A stretch of DNA of 64,000 nt from assembly GCA_026936325.1 (NCBI GenBank), contig JAPTHN010000088.1:62001-126000 (forward strand), written 5' to 3'. The notes beneath the pieces were generated by a model, which saw only the letters and a program-made list of their open reading frames with translations, searched no databases and had not been told where the DNA came from. Below, one piece after another: positions 43,514-53,070 of the stretch. Source of the DNA: Platynereis dumerilii (taxonomy: Eukaryota; Annelida; Polychaeta; Phyllodocida; Nereididae). Position 1 is the stretch's first letter. Each line of letters starts with the position of its first letter. The translations under genes and the position numbers were made by a program.

Positions 43514-44584
43514 AATTCTCTCGAACAACAGGGATTTTTAAGTTAATGGATGAAATAGTATGGTGTAATGATGATCTAAGATTCAGAGGAAAACCTCTTG
43601 AATTTAGACATTGGTCGAAAGTAGGTTTAAAAACAATAAGTCAAATCATAAAACCAAACGGAGGATTGGCTATTGCAAAAATAAGACAGGCATTCACTTT
43701 AAACCCTGGCTTGTTTTTTGAAATTTCGAAATTGAATTGTAGTATTCCAGATGATTGGAAAAATGAAAATACCTATCACACTATGATCAGGGTTGATGAA
43801 ATGTCATTGACAGAAATATTGAATATCGAAATTGAGTGGGATGACTCAGGAAAGACCAAACAGTTAGGCCCATTAACCAGCAAAGAGATATACAATCTCT
43901 TCATGAGGAAAAAGAAGGTCAAAATGAAAAGCGCTGTTTATTGGGAAAATTATTGTACATACAACATTAATTGGAATGCTTATTTCCAATTGAATATATG
44001 TAACTGGCTGCTTACAGGAAAGTTAAGAGATTTTAATTGGAAAATCTTCCATGGTATTGTGTGTACAGAGAAGAGGCTAAGCCTCATGAAATTGTCAAAT
44101 GGAAAATGTTGTATATGCGATGAAATTGAAAACTTAGAACATTTACTCTGTCTCTGTCCAGGTGTGGAACGATTTTGGAAAAGAATTGAAATTGCTATCA
44201 AAGTGCTTCTACCAGATTTTGAGTTAAATAATGAACATGTAATGATTGGACACATTATTGGTGATGTCAAGATGGATCTTAAATTTGTTGTTAGCTTATT
44301 GATATCGCTTGGCCGTCAAATATTATGGAAGAGAAGAAATATTTTTAAATATGAACAAAAAAATATTAGCATTGAAAATGTTTTCTGTTGGTATAGACAT
44401 GAACTTGCTTATATGTTGAAAGTACTGTCGATTTATAAAAATCAAGCAAAATTTGAAAAGTACAAAGAATCTTTGTTCCTTGTGAAGAGTAAGCTTTCTT
44501 AATGATGTAGATTTACTGACCTGTTATTGTTGTAAAATTTCAATAATTGTATTTTTTTGTAGATTGAATAAAAGAAAAAAAAAA
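43514..44584 (+). mobile_element. 5'-truncated L1/Tx1-like LINE with 14-bp target-site duplication
   Basis: The copy is bounded by an exact 14-bp direct repeat, ATGGCGGTATCATG, at 43500-43513 and 44585-44598. It ends in AATAAAAGAAAAAAAAAA just before the second repeat, as target-primed reverse transcription leaves. The 5' part (endonuclease and reverse transcriptase core) is missing. The perfect target duplication and fully open frame indicate a recent insertion. Confidence 0.92.
43546..44502 (+). CDS. C-terminal part of a LINE ORF2 protein (zf-RVT region)
   Basis: 318 residues from the first ATG; the frame is open from the insertion point. It resembles the region after the reverse-transcriptase core in L1/Tx1-type ORF2. 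GPLTSKEIYNLFM is near residue 107, followed by the zinc-binding zf-RVT domain NWKIFHGIVCTEKRLSLMKL, GKCCICDEIENLEHLLCLCP and W. The ATG is not the natural start, only the first methionine after truncation. It is probably not expressed as a working protein because the catalytic parts are absent. Confidence 0.85.
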   Translation: MDEIVWCNDDLRFRGKPLEFRHWSKVGLKTISQIIKPNGGLAIAKIRQAFTLNPGLFFEISKLNCSIPDDWKNENTYHTMIRVDEMSLTEILNIEIEWDDSGKTKQLGPLTSKEIYNLFMRKKKVKMKSAVYWENYCTYNINWNAYFQLNICNWLLTGKLRDFNWKIFHGIVCTEKRLSLMKLSNGKCCICDEIENLEHLLCLCPGVERFWKRIEIAIKVLLPDFELNNEHVMIGHIIGDVKMDLKFVVSLLISLGRQILWKRRNIFKYEQKNISIENVFCWYRHELAYMLKVLSIYKNQAKFEKYKESLFLVKSKLS

Positions 44585-45218
44585 ATGGCGGTATCATGTG
44601 TTGTAATAGCAAATCCAACTGACAAATTTCCCTTTATTTTCAGAAACTAAGAAGATGAGGATTGTTTATATTAGTCATGCTGAAAATCGTTCTTATTTAG
44701 TGATAATTTTAACTCCATTTATTTCATTACCACTGTAATTATTCTTTTGACTGGATTATAACTGACAAGATTTTTGAATGGATTATTCCTTCAAAATTTC
44801 ATTTCACCAAAAAAGTTCTTGGATTATTTTGTTTATTCCATATCATGAATCATATTTGGTTTTGACTCCATTGAAACTTTAATATTCATCTTTTAACATG
44901 TCTATCACTTAGGCCTTTAGAAGTGTGAAGCTAATGGGTACTGCTGTAAGATTCCAGTGAGAAGATAAGCAGTCCTTTGCACATTTTTGGACAAAACATT
45001 GATGTTATGATACATTTGCACTCAAATTGGATTTCCCCTTTAAATGTCATGATTGGACTGGATTTCCCTGAATAAATTATAATTTTTCATTGGAATTATA
45101 TTGACTCTCCTGTACCATTCTATTGGTGGAGACTCTTTTAACAGCACATCCTCGTGAAGTGTACCATTTTATCCCTAGGATTTTATCAAGGAAAATTGTA
45201 AGGTTGTTTTGAGTTAAA

Positions 45219-46739
45219 ATGGATGAAGTAGAAATTGAAGCGAAAGTGAAAACTGAAAATGCAAGTGAAGTGTTTGAATGTGATGCTTGTCCTCTCGTAT
45301 TCATGGATCCATATGAATTAAAGGATCATGTTAGAACTCATATTAATTATGATAATTATAGTGAGACAACTTCCAAGACTGACCTGAAAGGTGGTCTTGT
45401 TAAAACTCATATTGGTGATAAATATAAGGAGACAACTGTCAAAATAGAACTGAATGATGGTCTTGTTTGCAAAATGGAAATTAAAGAAGAAATTGATGAC
45501 AGTGAATTGGAATATAAAACAAGGAAAGAACATCATCCTAGTTTTGTGTTTGAAAATGGCGATGTAATTTCAAAAAGTCAAAGCGATGATGCCAGTTTGC
45601 TGACTAAAAATGAGGATGGGAGTTTTATAACCAAAAACAATGATGGAAGTTTAGGGAAAGAGGAAGATAATGCAGATGAGTCAATTGAACATGATGATGA
45701 ACATTTGCCCGCTGAAAATACTGACAAAATGTCTTCGAATAAAAGTGCTTCAGCAAGTTTGCCAACAAAGAATGGCGACCAGTTTAAATGCACTCTTTGT
45801 GATGCAGAATTTCGATTGAAAAGTGTGTTAAAACGTCATTTGAAGAACGAACATTATGGAGGGAAATTACACGGATGTACCATATGCGATAAGAGGTTCG
45901 AGCGAAGATTCCATCTTGAAATCCACATGACCAGCCACACTGGGATAAAGAACCAGGAATGTTCGGTGTGTCAGAAGAAGTTTGGTACAAAAGCGTTGCT
46001 CCGACGTCACTCTTTAATTCACAGCAAGCTGAGCAAGGAGCCATCTTGTTTGTGCCCAGTATGTGGCAAAAGGTTTGTTAGCAAAGCATATCTTCTTGTG
46101 CACATGAATACTCATAACAAGCCCCACAAATGTGATGTTTGTGAAGCGACATTTTCCAAGAAGACCTCTTTGGAAGAACACTCGAGCAAACACACTGGAA
46201 AAAAGCCGTTCGTTTGCATTTTCTGCCACCAGGGGTTCACCAGAAAGAGGAGTTTGAGGCTCCACCTGCGAACACACACTGGAGAGGCGCCGTACGAATG
46301 TTGGCAGTGCGATAGAAAGTTCGCTGTTAAAATGAATCTGGATATCCACAGGATGACACACACTGGAAAGACGCCGTATGAATGTTTGCAGTGCGATAGA
46401 AGGTTCGCTGTGAAAGTGAGTCTCGATCGTCACAAAATGACGCACACTGGCGAGAAGCCACACGCTTGTTCGGAATGTGGAGCGAAGTTCTGTGAGAAAA
46501 AAAACCTCACGACTCACTTGCGAACTCACACTGGAGAGAAGCCGTATTTATGTGCACAGTGTGGGAAACAGTTCAGCAATAAAGGCAGTTTGGACAGACA
46601 CACGAGAACTCACACTGGAGAGAAGCCGTTCGGGTGTTCTGTTTGTGGAAAAAGATGCACCCAGAAGTCAGGTCTGGAGAGCCATCTGAAAACTCACAAT
46701 AATGCAATTATGACTACAGGTGTAACTGATAAATCTTAA
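45219..46739 (+). CDS. C2H2 zinc-finger protein, 12 fingers, single exon
   Basis: A 506-residue, probably nuclear DNA-binding protein. One isolated C2H2 finger sits at residues 19-41 (FECDACPLVF...HVRTH). An acidic, lysine-containing linker follows to about residue 188, with two matches to the SUMO consensus (VKTE at 10-13, IKEE in the linker). A run of 11 fingers then extends from about 189 to 493 with mostly TGEKP-like linkers. No KRAB, SCAN, BTB or SET domain is visible. The linker holds a degenerate internal repeat (TH-INYDNYSETTSKTDLKGGLV and TH-IGDKYKETTVKIELNDGLV). The ATG at 45219 has an in-frame open start and fair context (AAAATGG). The ordinary stop is at 46737-46739, and decayed copies of the last finger and tail follow. 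DNA target and partners cannot be read from the sequence. Confidence 0.9.
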   Translation: MDEVEIEAKVKTENASEVFECDACPLVFMDPYELKDHVRTHINYDNYSETTSKTDLKGGLVKTHIGDKYKETTVKIELNDGLVCKMEIKEEIDDSELEYKTRKEHHPSFVFENGDVISKSQSDDASLLTKNEDGSFITKNNDGSLGKEEDNADESIEHDDEHLPAENTDKMSSNKSASASLPTKNGDQFKCTLCDAEFRLKSVLKRHLKNEHYGGKLHGCTICDKRFERRFHLEIHMTSHTGIKNQECSVCQKKFGTKALLRRHSLIHSKLSKEPSCLCPVCGKRFVSKAYLLVHMNTHNKPHKCDVCEATFSKKTSLEEHSSKHTGKKPFVCIFCHQGFTRKRSLRLHLRTHTGEAPYECWQCDRKFAVKMNLDIHRMTHTGKTPYECLQCDRRFAVKVSLDRHKMTHTGEKPHACSECGAKFCEKKNLTTHLRTHTGEKPYLCAQCGKQFSNKGSLDRHTRTHTGEKPFGCSVCGKRCTQKSGLESHLKTHNNAIMTTGVTDKS

Positions 46740-46783
46740 TGTTCAGATGCTCTGTTTGCGGCAAAAGATTCAGCCAAAAGTCA

Positions 46784-47715
46784 CCCAGAGGAAAAAAGAG
46801 TACGCTTGCAGTACAGAAACAGTATAAAATCAGTATATCCCATATATGGTATTGGAGTACATTAGAAGCACAAAAGGAGTACATTGCGCAATTACTTGCA
46901 TGGTTGAGAGACTTTTTAACACAAAATTTGCATTTGAAGTACAAATGCAGTATTTTTGCAGTACAAATGCAGTATTTTTGCAGTGTATTTACAGTACAAA
47001 AGGAGCACATTTGAAGCGCTCGAATTATTTTAATTATGCTCCATTTATACTCCCGATATGCAAATCCATATGCTGCAAAAATACTTCCTTGCAGGGAGTA
47101 CAAAAGGAGCATACTAGCTGTGCATGCTAGCAGGAAGCATTTTTGCAGTACAATCGCAGTACATTTGAAGTATCTAAAAATCAATGCTTCATTAATTTTA
47201 CAGGACACATATAATATCAGTTCCTCAGCCAAATTGATGTAATTGAAATAACTACACTTAATTACTTAAGCCTAGAGAAAAAAAGAAGGCTGGCATGATT
47301 TAATATCCGATATGTACTTTTTTGCTGCTATTAGTAGTAGAAACGTTTGTATCTAATACCATGGTAATTATGCCAGTAATTCAATGTATATTGTAAAAAA
47401 AACCTAGACACACCTGCACATTTTCTGAGTTCTGGAAGTGAACATGACCCACATGTGACTGAATCTATGCAGCCTGAGTCATAGAAGTATAAATTCAGTA
47501 CATGGAATGTTCAAATGAAATTTAGAAGTTAGAGGAGTACATATGCAGTACATGTTTATTCAAATTCTATCACTAGAAGTATAAAATCAGTACACAATTT
47601 GCATAGAAGCACAACATCAGTATAATAGGAGTACATTTGCAGCGTGGGACCACGTACTGCTTTTGTACTTCTTCACCGAGAGAGTGTACTGCTTTAGACT
47701 TCTTTTTCCTCTGGG
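46784..47715. mobile_element. 932-bp non-autonomous DNA transposon inside a duplicated zinc finger
   Basis: The ends are CCCAGAGGAAAAAAGAGTAC on the left and the imperfect reverse complement (TTCTTTTTCCTCTGGG) on the right. The flanking dinucleotide CA (46782-46783, 47716-47717) is duplicated, and joining the flanks restores KSGLERHLKTH. The interior is rich in repeats of AGTACAAATGCAGTA type and has no transposase. The family is not recognised; a 2-bp duplication would fit CACTA-like or ISL2EU-like elements. Confidence 0.75.
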
Positions 47716-47837
47716 CAGGTCTGGAAAGACATTTGAAAACACACAATAATGCAACTATGACTACAGATGTAACTGTTAAATCTTAAAGTTCAGTTGCTCT
47801 GTTTGCGGCAAAAGATTCAGGCAAAATTCAGGTCTTA

Positions 47838-48030
47838 CAGGTGATTTCATTAGCACGCGATTCTCAGGCTCTTGACCACAAACTACATGGCATTTTTGGT
47901 TAATCTGATTTGTTTAGAAGCAACAGAACGTCACACATCTCATATATCAAACGTAGTAAGTGCTTGTTTGGCATTGATCTCTTACTGCCAAGTGTGATTG
48001 ACAAGAATCGCATGCTAATGGAATCACCTG
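47838..48030. mobile_element. 193-bp Tc1/mariner-type MITE inside a duplicated zinc finger
   Basis: Terminal inverted repeats of about 27 bp begin CAGGTGATTTCATTAGC on the left and are matched on the right. Both sides carry the TA target duplication (47836-47837 and 48031-48032). Removing the element restores GGTCT-TA-ACAGCCATCTC, that is GLNSHLKTH. Confidence 0.85.
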
Positions 48031-48446
48031 TAACAGCCATCTCAAAACTCACAAGATGTAACTGTTAAATCTTAATGTTCAGATGCTCTGTTTGTGGCAA
48101 AAGATTCAGCAAAAGATAGGTTATGAAAGCCACCTGCATTTCAACTTTTTGATGAGAATAAGTGTAAAAGTAGTATTGTGCAACTGACATGTTAATCTGA
48201 CAATTCACAAGTGTGTCTAAATCTAACAAATGCAAAACTCAAAATTGATATTTACTTGATCGTACGACCTCAGCTAAATCAGTAGGACTGGCAATTTCTT
48301 CTCCTGCATGTTTCAAATAAAATTTTTGTATTGTGATCGAGAATAAAAAGTTTTGAGTGGATTTCAATCACTAGTAAGTTTGTCTGTTTACACCACAATT
48401 GTTCAACTGTCACATGCCGAAAATCTATTTCAAACTTCGTTTAAAG

Positions 48447-48573
48447 CACAGGCCCCTCAATCTCTTCCACTCATACAGCAGTCTCCCATCCCTCACTCAT
48501 ATCCCAGTGTTTATACATGTATGAAGAGCATTGGAAGGGGCAGGCTTGCAGGGAAGAGATTGAGGGGCCTGTG
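48447..48573. mobile_element. 127-bp hAT-like MITE
   Basis: The ends CACAGGCCCCTCAATCTCTT and its inverse are perfect over at least 20 bp. An exact 8-bp duplication GTTTAAAG lies at 48439-48446 and 48574-48581. Confidence 0.95.
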
Positions 48574-49225
48574 GTTTAAAGTACTTTTGACTCTTATCCA
48601 TTTCTATCCATAGCTATCTACAATTACTGTTGTTTAAACAAGGGGTAGAGAAATAACAGTGTATACAAAAGAATAGAAATGGATAGTTATGGGTAGATGA
48701 AGATGAGACTAGTAATGAATAGCTATAGACAGCCAAGTTTAGCCACATTTTGAGTTTTTAATTTTTTTTATTGATCATTCAATTGCGGTACATAGGCCTA
48801 CATCACAGCGGTTTATAATTCAGTAGGCATAAAACCTCTAGAGGCTTGTTAGCCTAAATTTGTACTGTGGGTATGAATGTACAGATATTGATCATCTGAT
48901 TGATTATAAAATGTCAACAACAACAACTTATTTTCAACTTTTTTCATGCAGCTCTCATTTGACTGGCATGAAGGATGTTTCAAAAGTTCTGGCATTTTTC
49001 TTTATTGGTACTTTTAATTCTAATTGTAGAGGCAGAATAAAAACTGCACTGAGCAATTTCTTTCATTTCTATTTATTGTGAAAAAAAAAAAAAACTTATT
49101 TGTTAGAAGTGTTTAAATTACAATTCAGAACTTTTTAAACAGCCCTCATGTGTTCGTATATATTTATGAGACTTCCGTCAAACGTTTGCATACAAGTTTG
49201 ACGTACGACAACTGCAGTCGGTCAG

Positions 49226-50269
49226 GTGATTTTCCTATGGATGATGGTAGTCCCCCTGTCAGGTTGCCTCGGCGGTCCGGCGTCGGCCTGGCGTTGGTCT
49301 CCAATATTTGCAACCACCATCCATTTCTCCTTTGGCCGTGATGCTAAACGCATTTCCCGTACCCAATTTCCACTGCGAGCTGCAACAGCAAAAACCATAC
49401 ACAAAGCACAAGGATCTACCATGGAACATGTAGTTGTTCAGTTCAGTGAGCGCAAGAACAACCACTCTCATTATGTTGCACTCAGTCGGGTTACGAATAT
49501 TAATAGTCTACAAATCCTATCCCTCAATGCACACAAGATCAGTGTCGATGAAAAAGTTGTAGAAGAAATGGAACGTATGCGTACAACAGCACAACTACAA
49601 TTCACATTTACCCCCTTGTTTAACTTGCCCTCCAACACTTTCTGTGTGACCTTTCACAATGTACGTTCCCTTCACAATCACATCCAGGATGTCAAACATG
49701 ACCACAATTTAACTTCATCACATGTTCTTGCACTTGCTGAATCTCGTCTGCAACCAACTGACCACACTGATGATTTTCACTTACCTGGCTATGATATCAC
49801 AAGATGTGACGCTCATTCTGTTTCAGGACGCCCACATCACGGCCTCATCACGTATGTCAAGAACCATTTGCTAGCCACTCCAATCACAACTTATTCCACT
49901 TCATCATTTGAAAGTATGTCCGTGAGGCTTCATGACGTCAATATTGAATTGTACATATGCTACAAGAAACCATCAACAAGTCTATCAGCCCTCCAAGCTC
50001 ATTTCACAACTGCAGTTCTCAATCACCTACCAAACAGCCAATTCATCATTATTGGTGATTTCAACCTGCCACTTGGAACAACACAATATGAAACTTTCAC
50101 TTCATGGCTCGCTGACAAAGTTCCATGTTCCCAAATTGTCTCTGGTGCCACCACTGACTACGGATCTTGTCTTGACTTGGTTTACTCCAATATACCAAAC
50201 ATCCATGCAGTAGTCCTTGAAAGCATATGGTCTGATCACAAACCCGTATCTGTGCAGCTATTTACGTAG
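49226..50269 (+). CDS. Helentron (Helitron with endonuclease): C-terminal helicase plus AP endonuclease
   Basis: 347 residues from the first ATG. About residues 45-95 are the end of a Pif1-type helicase: QFPLRAATAKTIHKAQGST (motif V) and HYVALSRVTNINSLQIL (motif VI). From about 137 an exonuclease-endonuclease-phosphatase fold follows: VTFHNVRSLHNHI, LALAESRL, FIIIGDFN near 276 and SDHKPV near 335. Helicase followed by endonuclease in one chain is the hallmark of Helentron-type rolling-circle transposons. The Rep domain and helicase motifs I-IV are absent upstream, so the copy is 5'-truncated or the start lies beyond an unrecognised break. The endonuclease core residues look intact (GDFN, SDH). 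Confidence 0.88.
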   Translation: MIFLWMMVVPLSGCLGGPASAWRWSPIFATTIHFSFGRDAKRISRTQFPLRAATAKTIHKAQGSTMEHVVVQFSERKNNHSHYVALSRVTNINSLQILSLNAHKISVDEKVVEEMERMRTTAQLQFTFTPLFNLPSNTFCVTFHNVRSLHNHIQDVKHDHNLTSSHVLALAESRLQPTDHTDDFHLPGYDITRCDAHSVSGRPHHGLITYVKNHLLATPITTYSTSSFESMSVRLHDVNIELYICYKKPSTSLSALQAHFTTAVLNHLPNSQFIIIGDFNLPLGTTQYETFTSWLADKVPCSQIVSGATTDYGSCLDLVYSNIPNIHAVVLESIWSDHKPVSVQLFT

Positions 50270-52278
50270 CTTGCAAAATCTGTCCTCCAAAGCATAAATT
50301 GCAAATAAATTCTCAATTCCAATAATTTTTAACACAATGAATTAATCAAACATCACAGCCACTGTCAACTGCCAACTGCTAGACAATTTTGATTTTTACT
50401 CATAACTTACTATATTTAACAAATTCCAATTCCAGACAGCAGCAAATTGAGCTACAACAAATACCACTATCCTGTCGTCTCAGCAGTCTCCACATTCCGA
50501 AAACCACAACAGTGTCAATCCTTCAAACATTGCATAGGCTATGCGGCACAACTTTCATCACTAGAGTAAGTATCAACGCCACACAGCAACATTTTAAAAC
50601 CATGTAAAGCTTCATTGAATCAACCATACGTTAGTTTCCTAATTAATTCTACCTCATTGTGTTCCAGGTTCTCCTAATAAGAAGAAACACCACAAGCAAA
50701 CTCATGCTGAACGGCCACTTCCCAACAGCGGTAAGTTCTCTCATAATCCCAGTAAATGGCTGTAAATCTTCCAATCAGTCCTCAAACCACACTTTCCACA
50801 GTCCTTGAAAATTTTTAAAACCCATTTTCTAAAGTGGTTGTGGCAATTCATTGAAAAGTCCTTAAATGCTGCAACAAATCAGAAGGTACATAAATCCTGA
50901 TTCACAAAGCGAAATGTAATCCATCTTTCATGATTTGTCATATATTATTATTTAAATAATTTTCTATTACAATAGTTGCTATATTTCATAAGACTCGAAA
51001 TACACTGGGTGGCACAGTTGGCTGTAACAGCCAGAGAACCCAATGTTCCTAAAAATGTTAAAGAATACTTTCAGTAGTCCCACAAACTTCTGTGACCAAG
51101 TGGTCTCCCAATTATATCAAGTACTCAAATCTCCTTATTAAGACATTCATGCCAACTGCCCTGAATTACACCCCTGCCACTTAATGCAGACTTCCCACAA
51201 TCATGGCAAAGTAAGTAAAATAATCGCAAAATTCTCGTCATTGCATGTCATGGGAAATAAGACAAATGTTCAAATCATGCAAAATTCCAATTTCAAAACT
51301 TCATTATCTGATGTTATCTTTACTCATTCCAGGTCTTCTCTAACAATGGTAATATATACAGTCCAGCTTTATGTGACCATTCATAACAACCAGAAGTAAT
51401 GAGAATTGCTGATCATTGCTCAAGGCCATCAACTTCCAGTCCCAAATAATCCAGTAAGTTAAAAACCTTGACAACCTCATTTAAACATTTTATAGATTAT
51501 GCACTATAAGTACATGTTATACGTTCGCTCAAAATGTTAACAATAACTTCAAGCTTCTAAATATGTTAAACTTCCTTTATTCTCAAAAGTACATAGGCAT
51601 TTATGCTCCCCATAAAATCACATTAACCCACTCCACTGATTTTCGATATACTATCATTTCAGGCTCCTCACTTCTCCATTAGCCCTACACCACAAGGACT
51701 TATCATCATTGCCTTCCACAACTACAATCCGTTCTTCATTCAGCGCCACACGCAGCACAACAGCAAAAACGCTAAGGGAATCACTATGCACTTTCAATAA
51801 TCCAGTCGTCGACAACTATGGACAATTCCACTGTGACAGACACATGTCACATTTCTCTGTCAATAAATAATTGCAGGACTCTATCAAACAGTAATTTTCA
51901 CCAAATTTGATCACATTCCTGTGTCTCTACACTATACCTATATCATTCTAATGCAAACCCCCAGATGTGATACTTTTGTGTGACTCATGATCACTCATCC
52001 ATTACGATATTGAAATAAACTCTTACAAAAAATATATCCCGTCTTTCTGCCATCATGACTAAACCGTTCGTTCACAGTGCCATGCAACTAGATTTCCAAT
52101 CTAAGGTCTATCATTTCTTTCTTCATTCAATCAACACACTTGTCAGTTGCTCACAGGTTAGGGCAATTCCGTCTTCCATGCGATTACATTACACTAGGTC
52201 GGTTTTTGAATCCATGGATTCTTGTTTTGCAACTTTAGTCTTACTTGAGAAATTAAAAAATTTTCTAATTCTAAACAC
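50270..52278. other. Non-coding stretch after the Helentron tail
   Basis: About 2 kb with no convincing gene. It is C/A-rich on the plus strand and may include 3' Helentron sequence. Several splice-like sites occur (for example TGTTCCAG near 50668 and GCGGTAAGTT near 50730), but no exon chain could be supported. I could not identify a Helitron 3' hairpin with certainty. Confidence 0.4.
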
Positions 52279-53070
52279 TTCAGATTCAGATAGATTCAGA
52301 TTCAGATAGAATTTATTTCCATTTAGATTATAACAATTACATAATATATACCATCACAAAAACATAAATGGAGGAGACCCCACAAAAGCCCAACGGACTG
52401 CTACGTTGAGGCCACCAGATATTAAGAATGTATATGAGAGGTAAAGTGGGAGGCAGCAAAGGTATGTATAGGATCCCGAGACACTTAAAACAACCTTATA
52501 ATTGCATGAATTTGATTAAATGAAGCCTCCCCTAGGTTTTCAGTCAGTCATGTCCTTAGTCAAAAATGTCATGTATTCATATTCCGTCTAAATGTCTTAA
52601 TGTTATTCAGTTTCATTTTCTGTCAGTCAGTCAGTCAGTCAAAATACCTCCAAAATAATACAAGAAAACTAAAATATTTTCAAAAGCTAAAAAAGTATAA
52701 AGATTATAATCTGTTGCAAATATAGCAGTTACTGACATGACATGTCACATCATAGCTGTCAATCATTGCTCTTTTTACATAGTTTTTAAAACCTAGAAAA
52801 CTGTGAGTGTGTATCTTGTCTCTGAAAAGTGTTTTCATGTTATTAAATGTCATTGCAGCTTTATATCTTACACTTTGTCTAGCAAATTCATGTTTGATTC
52901 TAGGAATATTGTAATCATTTATTCTCCTATTGTAATGAGCATGAATTTCATTTCGTCTTGTAAAAATACCAGAAAAAAGGAAATATTCGGCAACAATCTA
53001 TTTCTAATTTATAACAAAACTTTAAACAATGCAGTGCACAGATGTCTTGGCATTTTAATGTCTTTAGATA

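Larger units (their letters stand above)
46740..48155 (+). pseudogene. Three decayed copies of the final zinc finger plus tail, split by two MITEs
   Basis: After the zinc-finger stop codon, the last unit (finger, a tail like TTGVTDKS, TAA) recurs three times. Copy 1 occupies 46740-46783 and 47718-47786, copy 2 runs 47787-47837 and 48033-48075, and copy 3 is 48076 to about 48155 and incomplete. Removing the two transposons restores finger-like text such as KRFSQKS-GLERHLKTH and SGLNSHLKTH. Copies 1 and 2 keep the TAA after VTVKS. These look like tandem duplications of the 3' end of the gene, including its stop. They lie downstream of the stop codon and are probably not translated as part of the main product. 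Confidence 0.75.

Noticed and set aside
46014-46529. 171-residue minus-strand frame with HTRGK-like repeats
   Set aside because: Antisense shadow of the zinc-finger array.
46714-47232. 172-residue minus-strand frame (cysteine- and leucine-rich)
   Set aside because: It lies within the AGTACAAATGCAGTA-type repeats of a non-coding transposon; no recognised domain.
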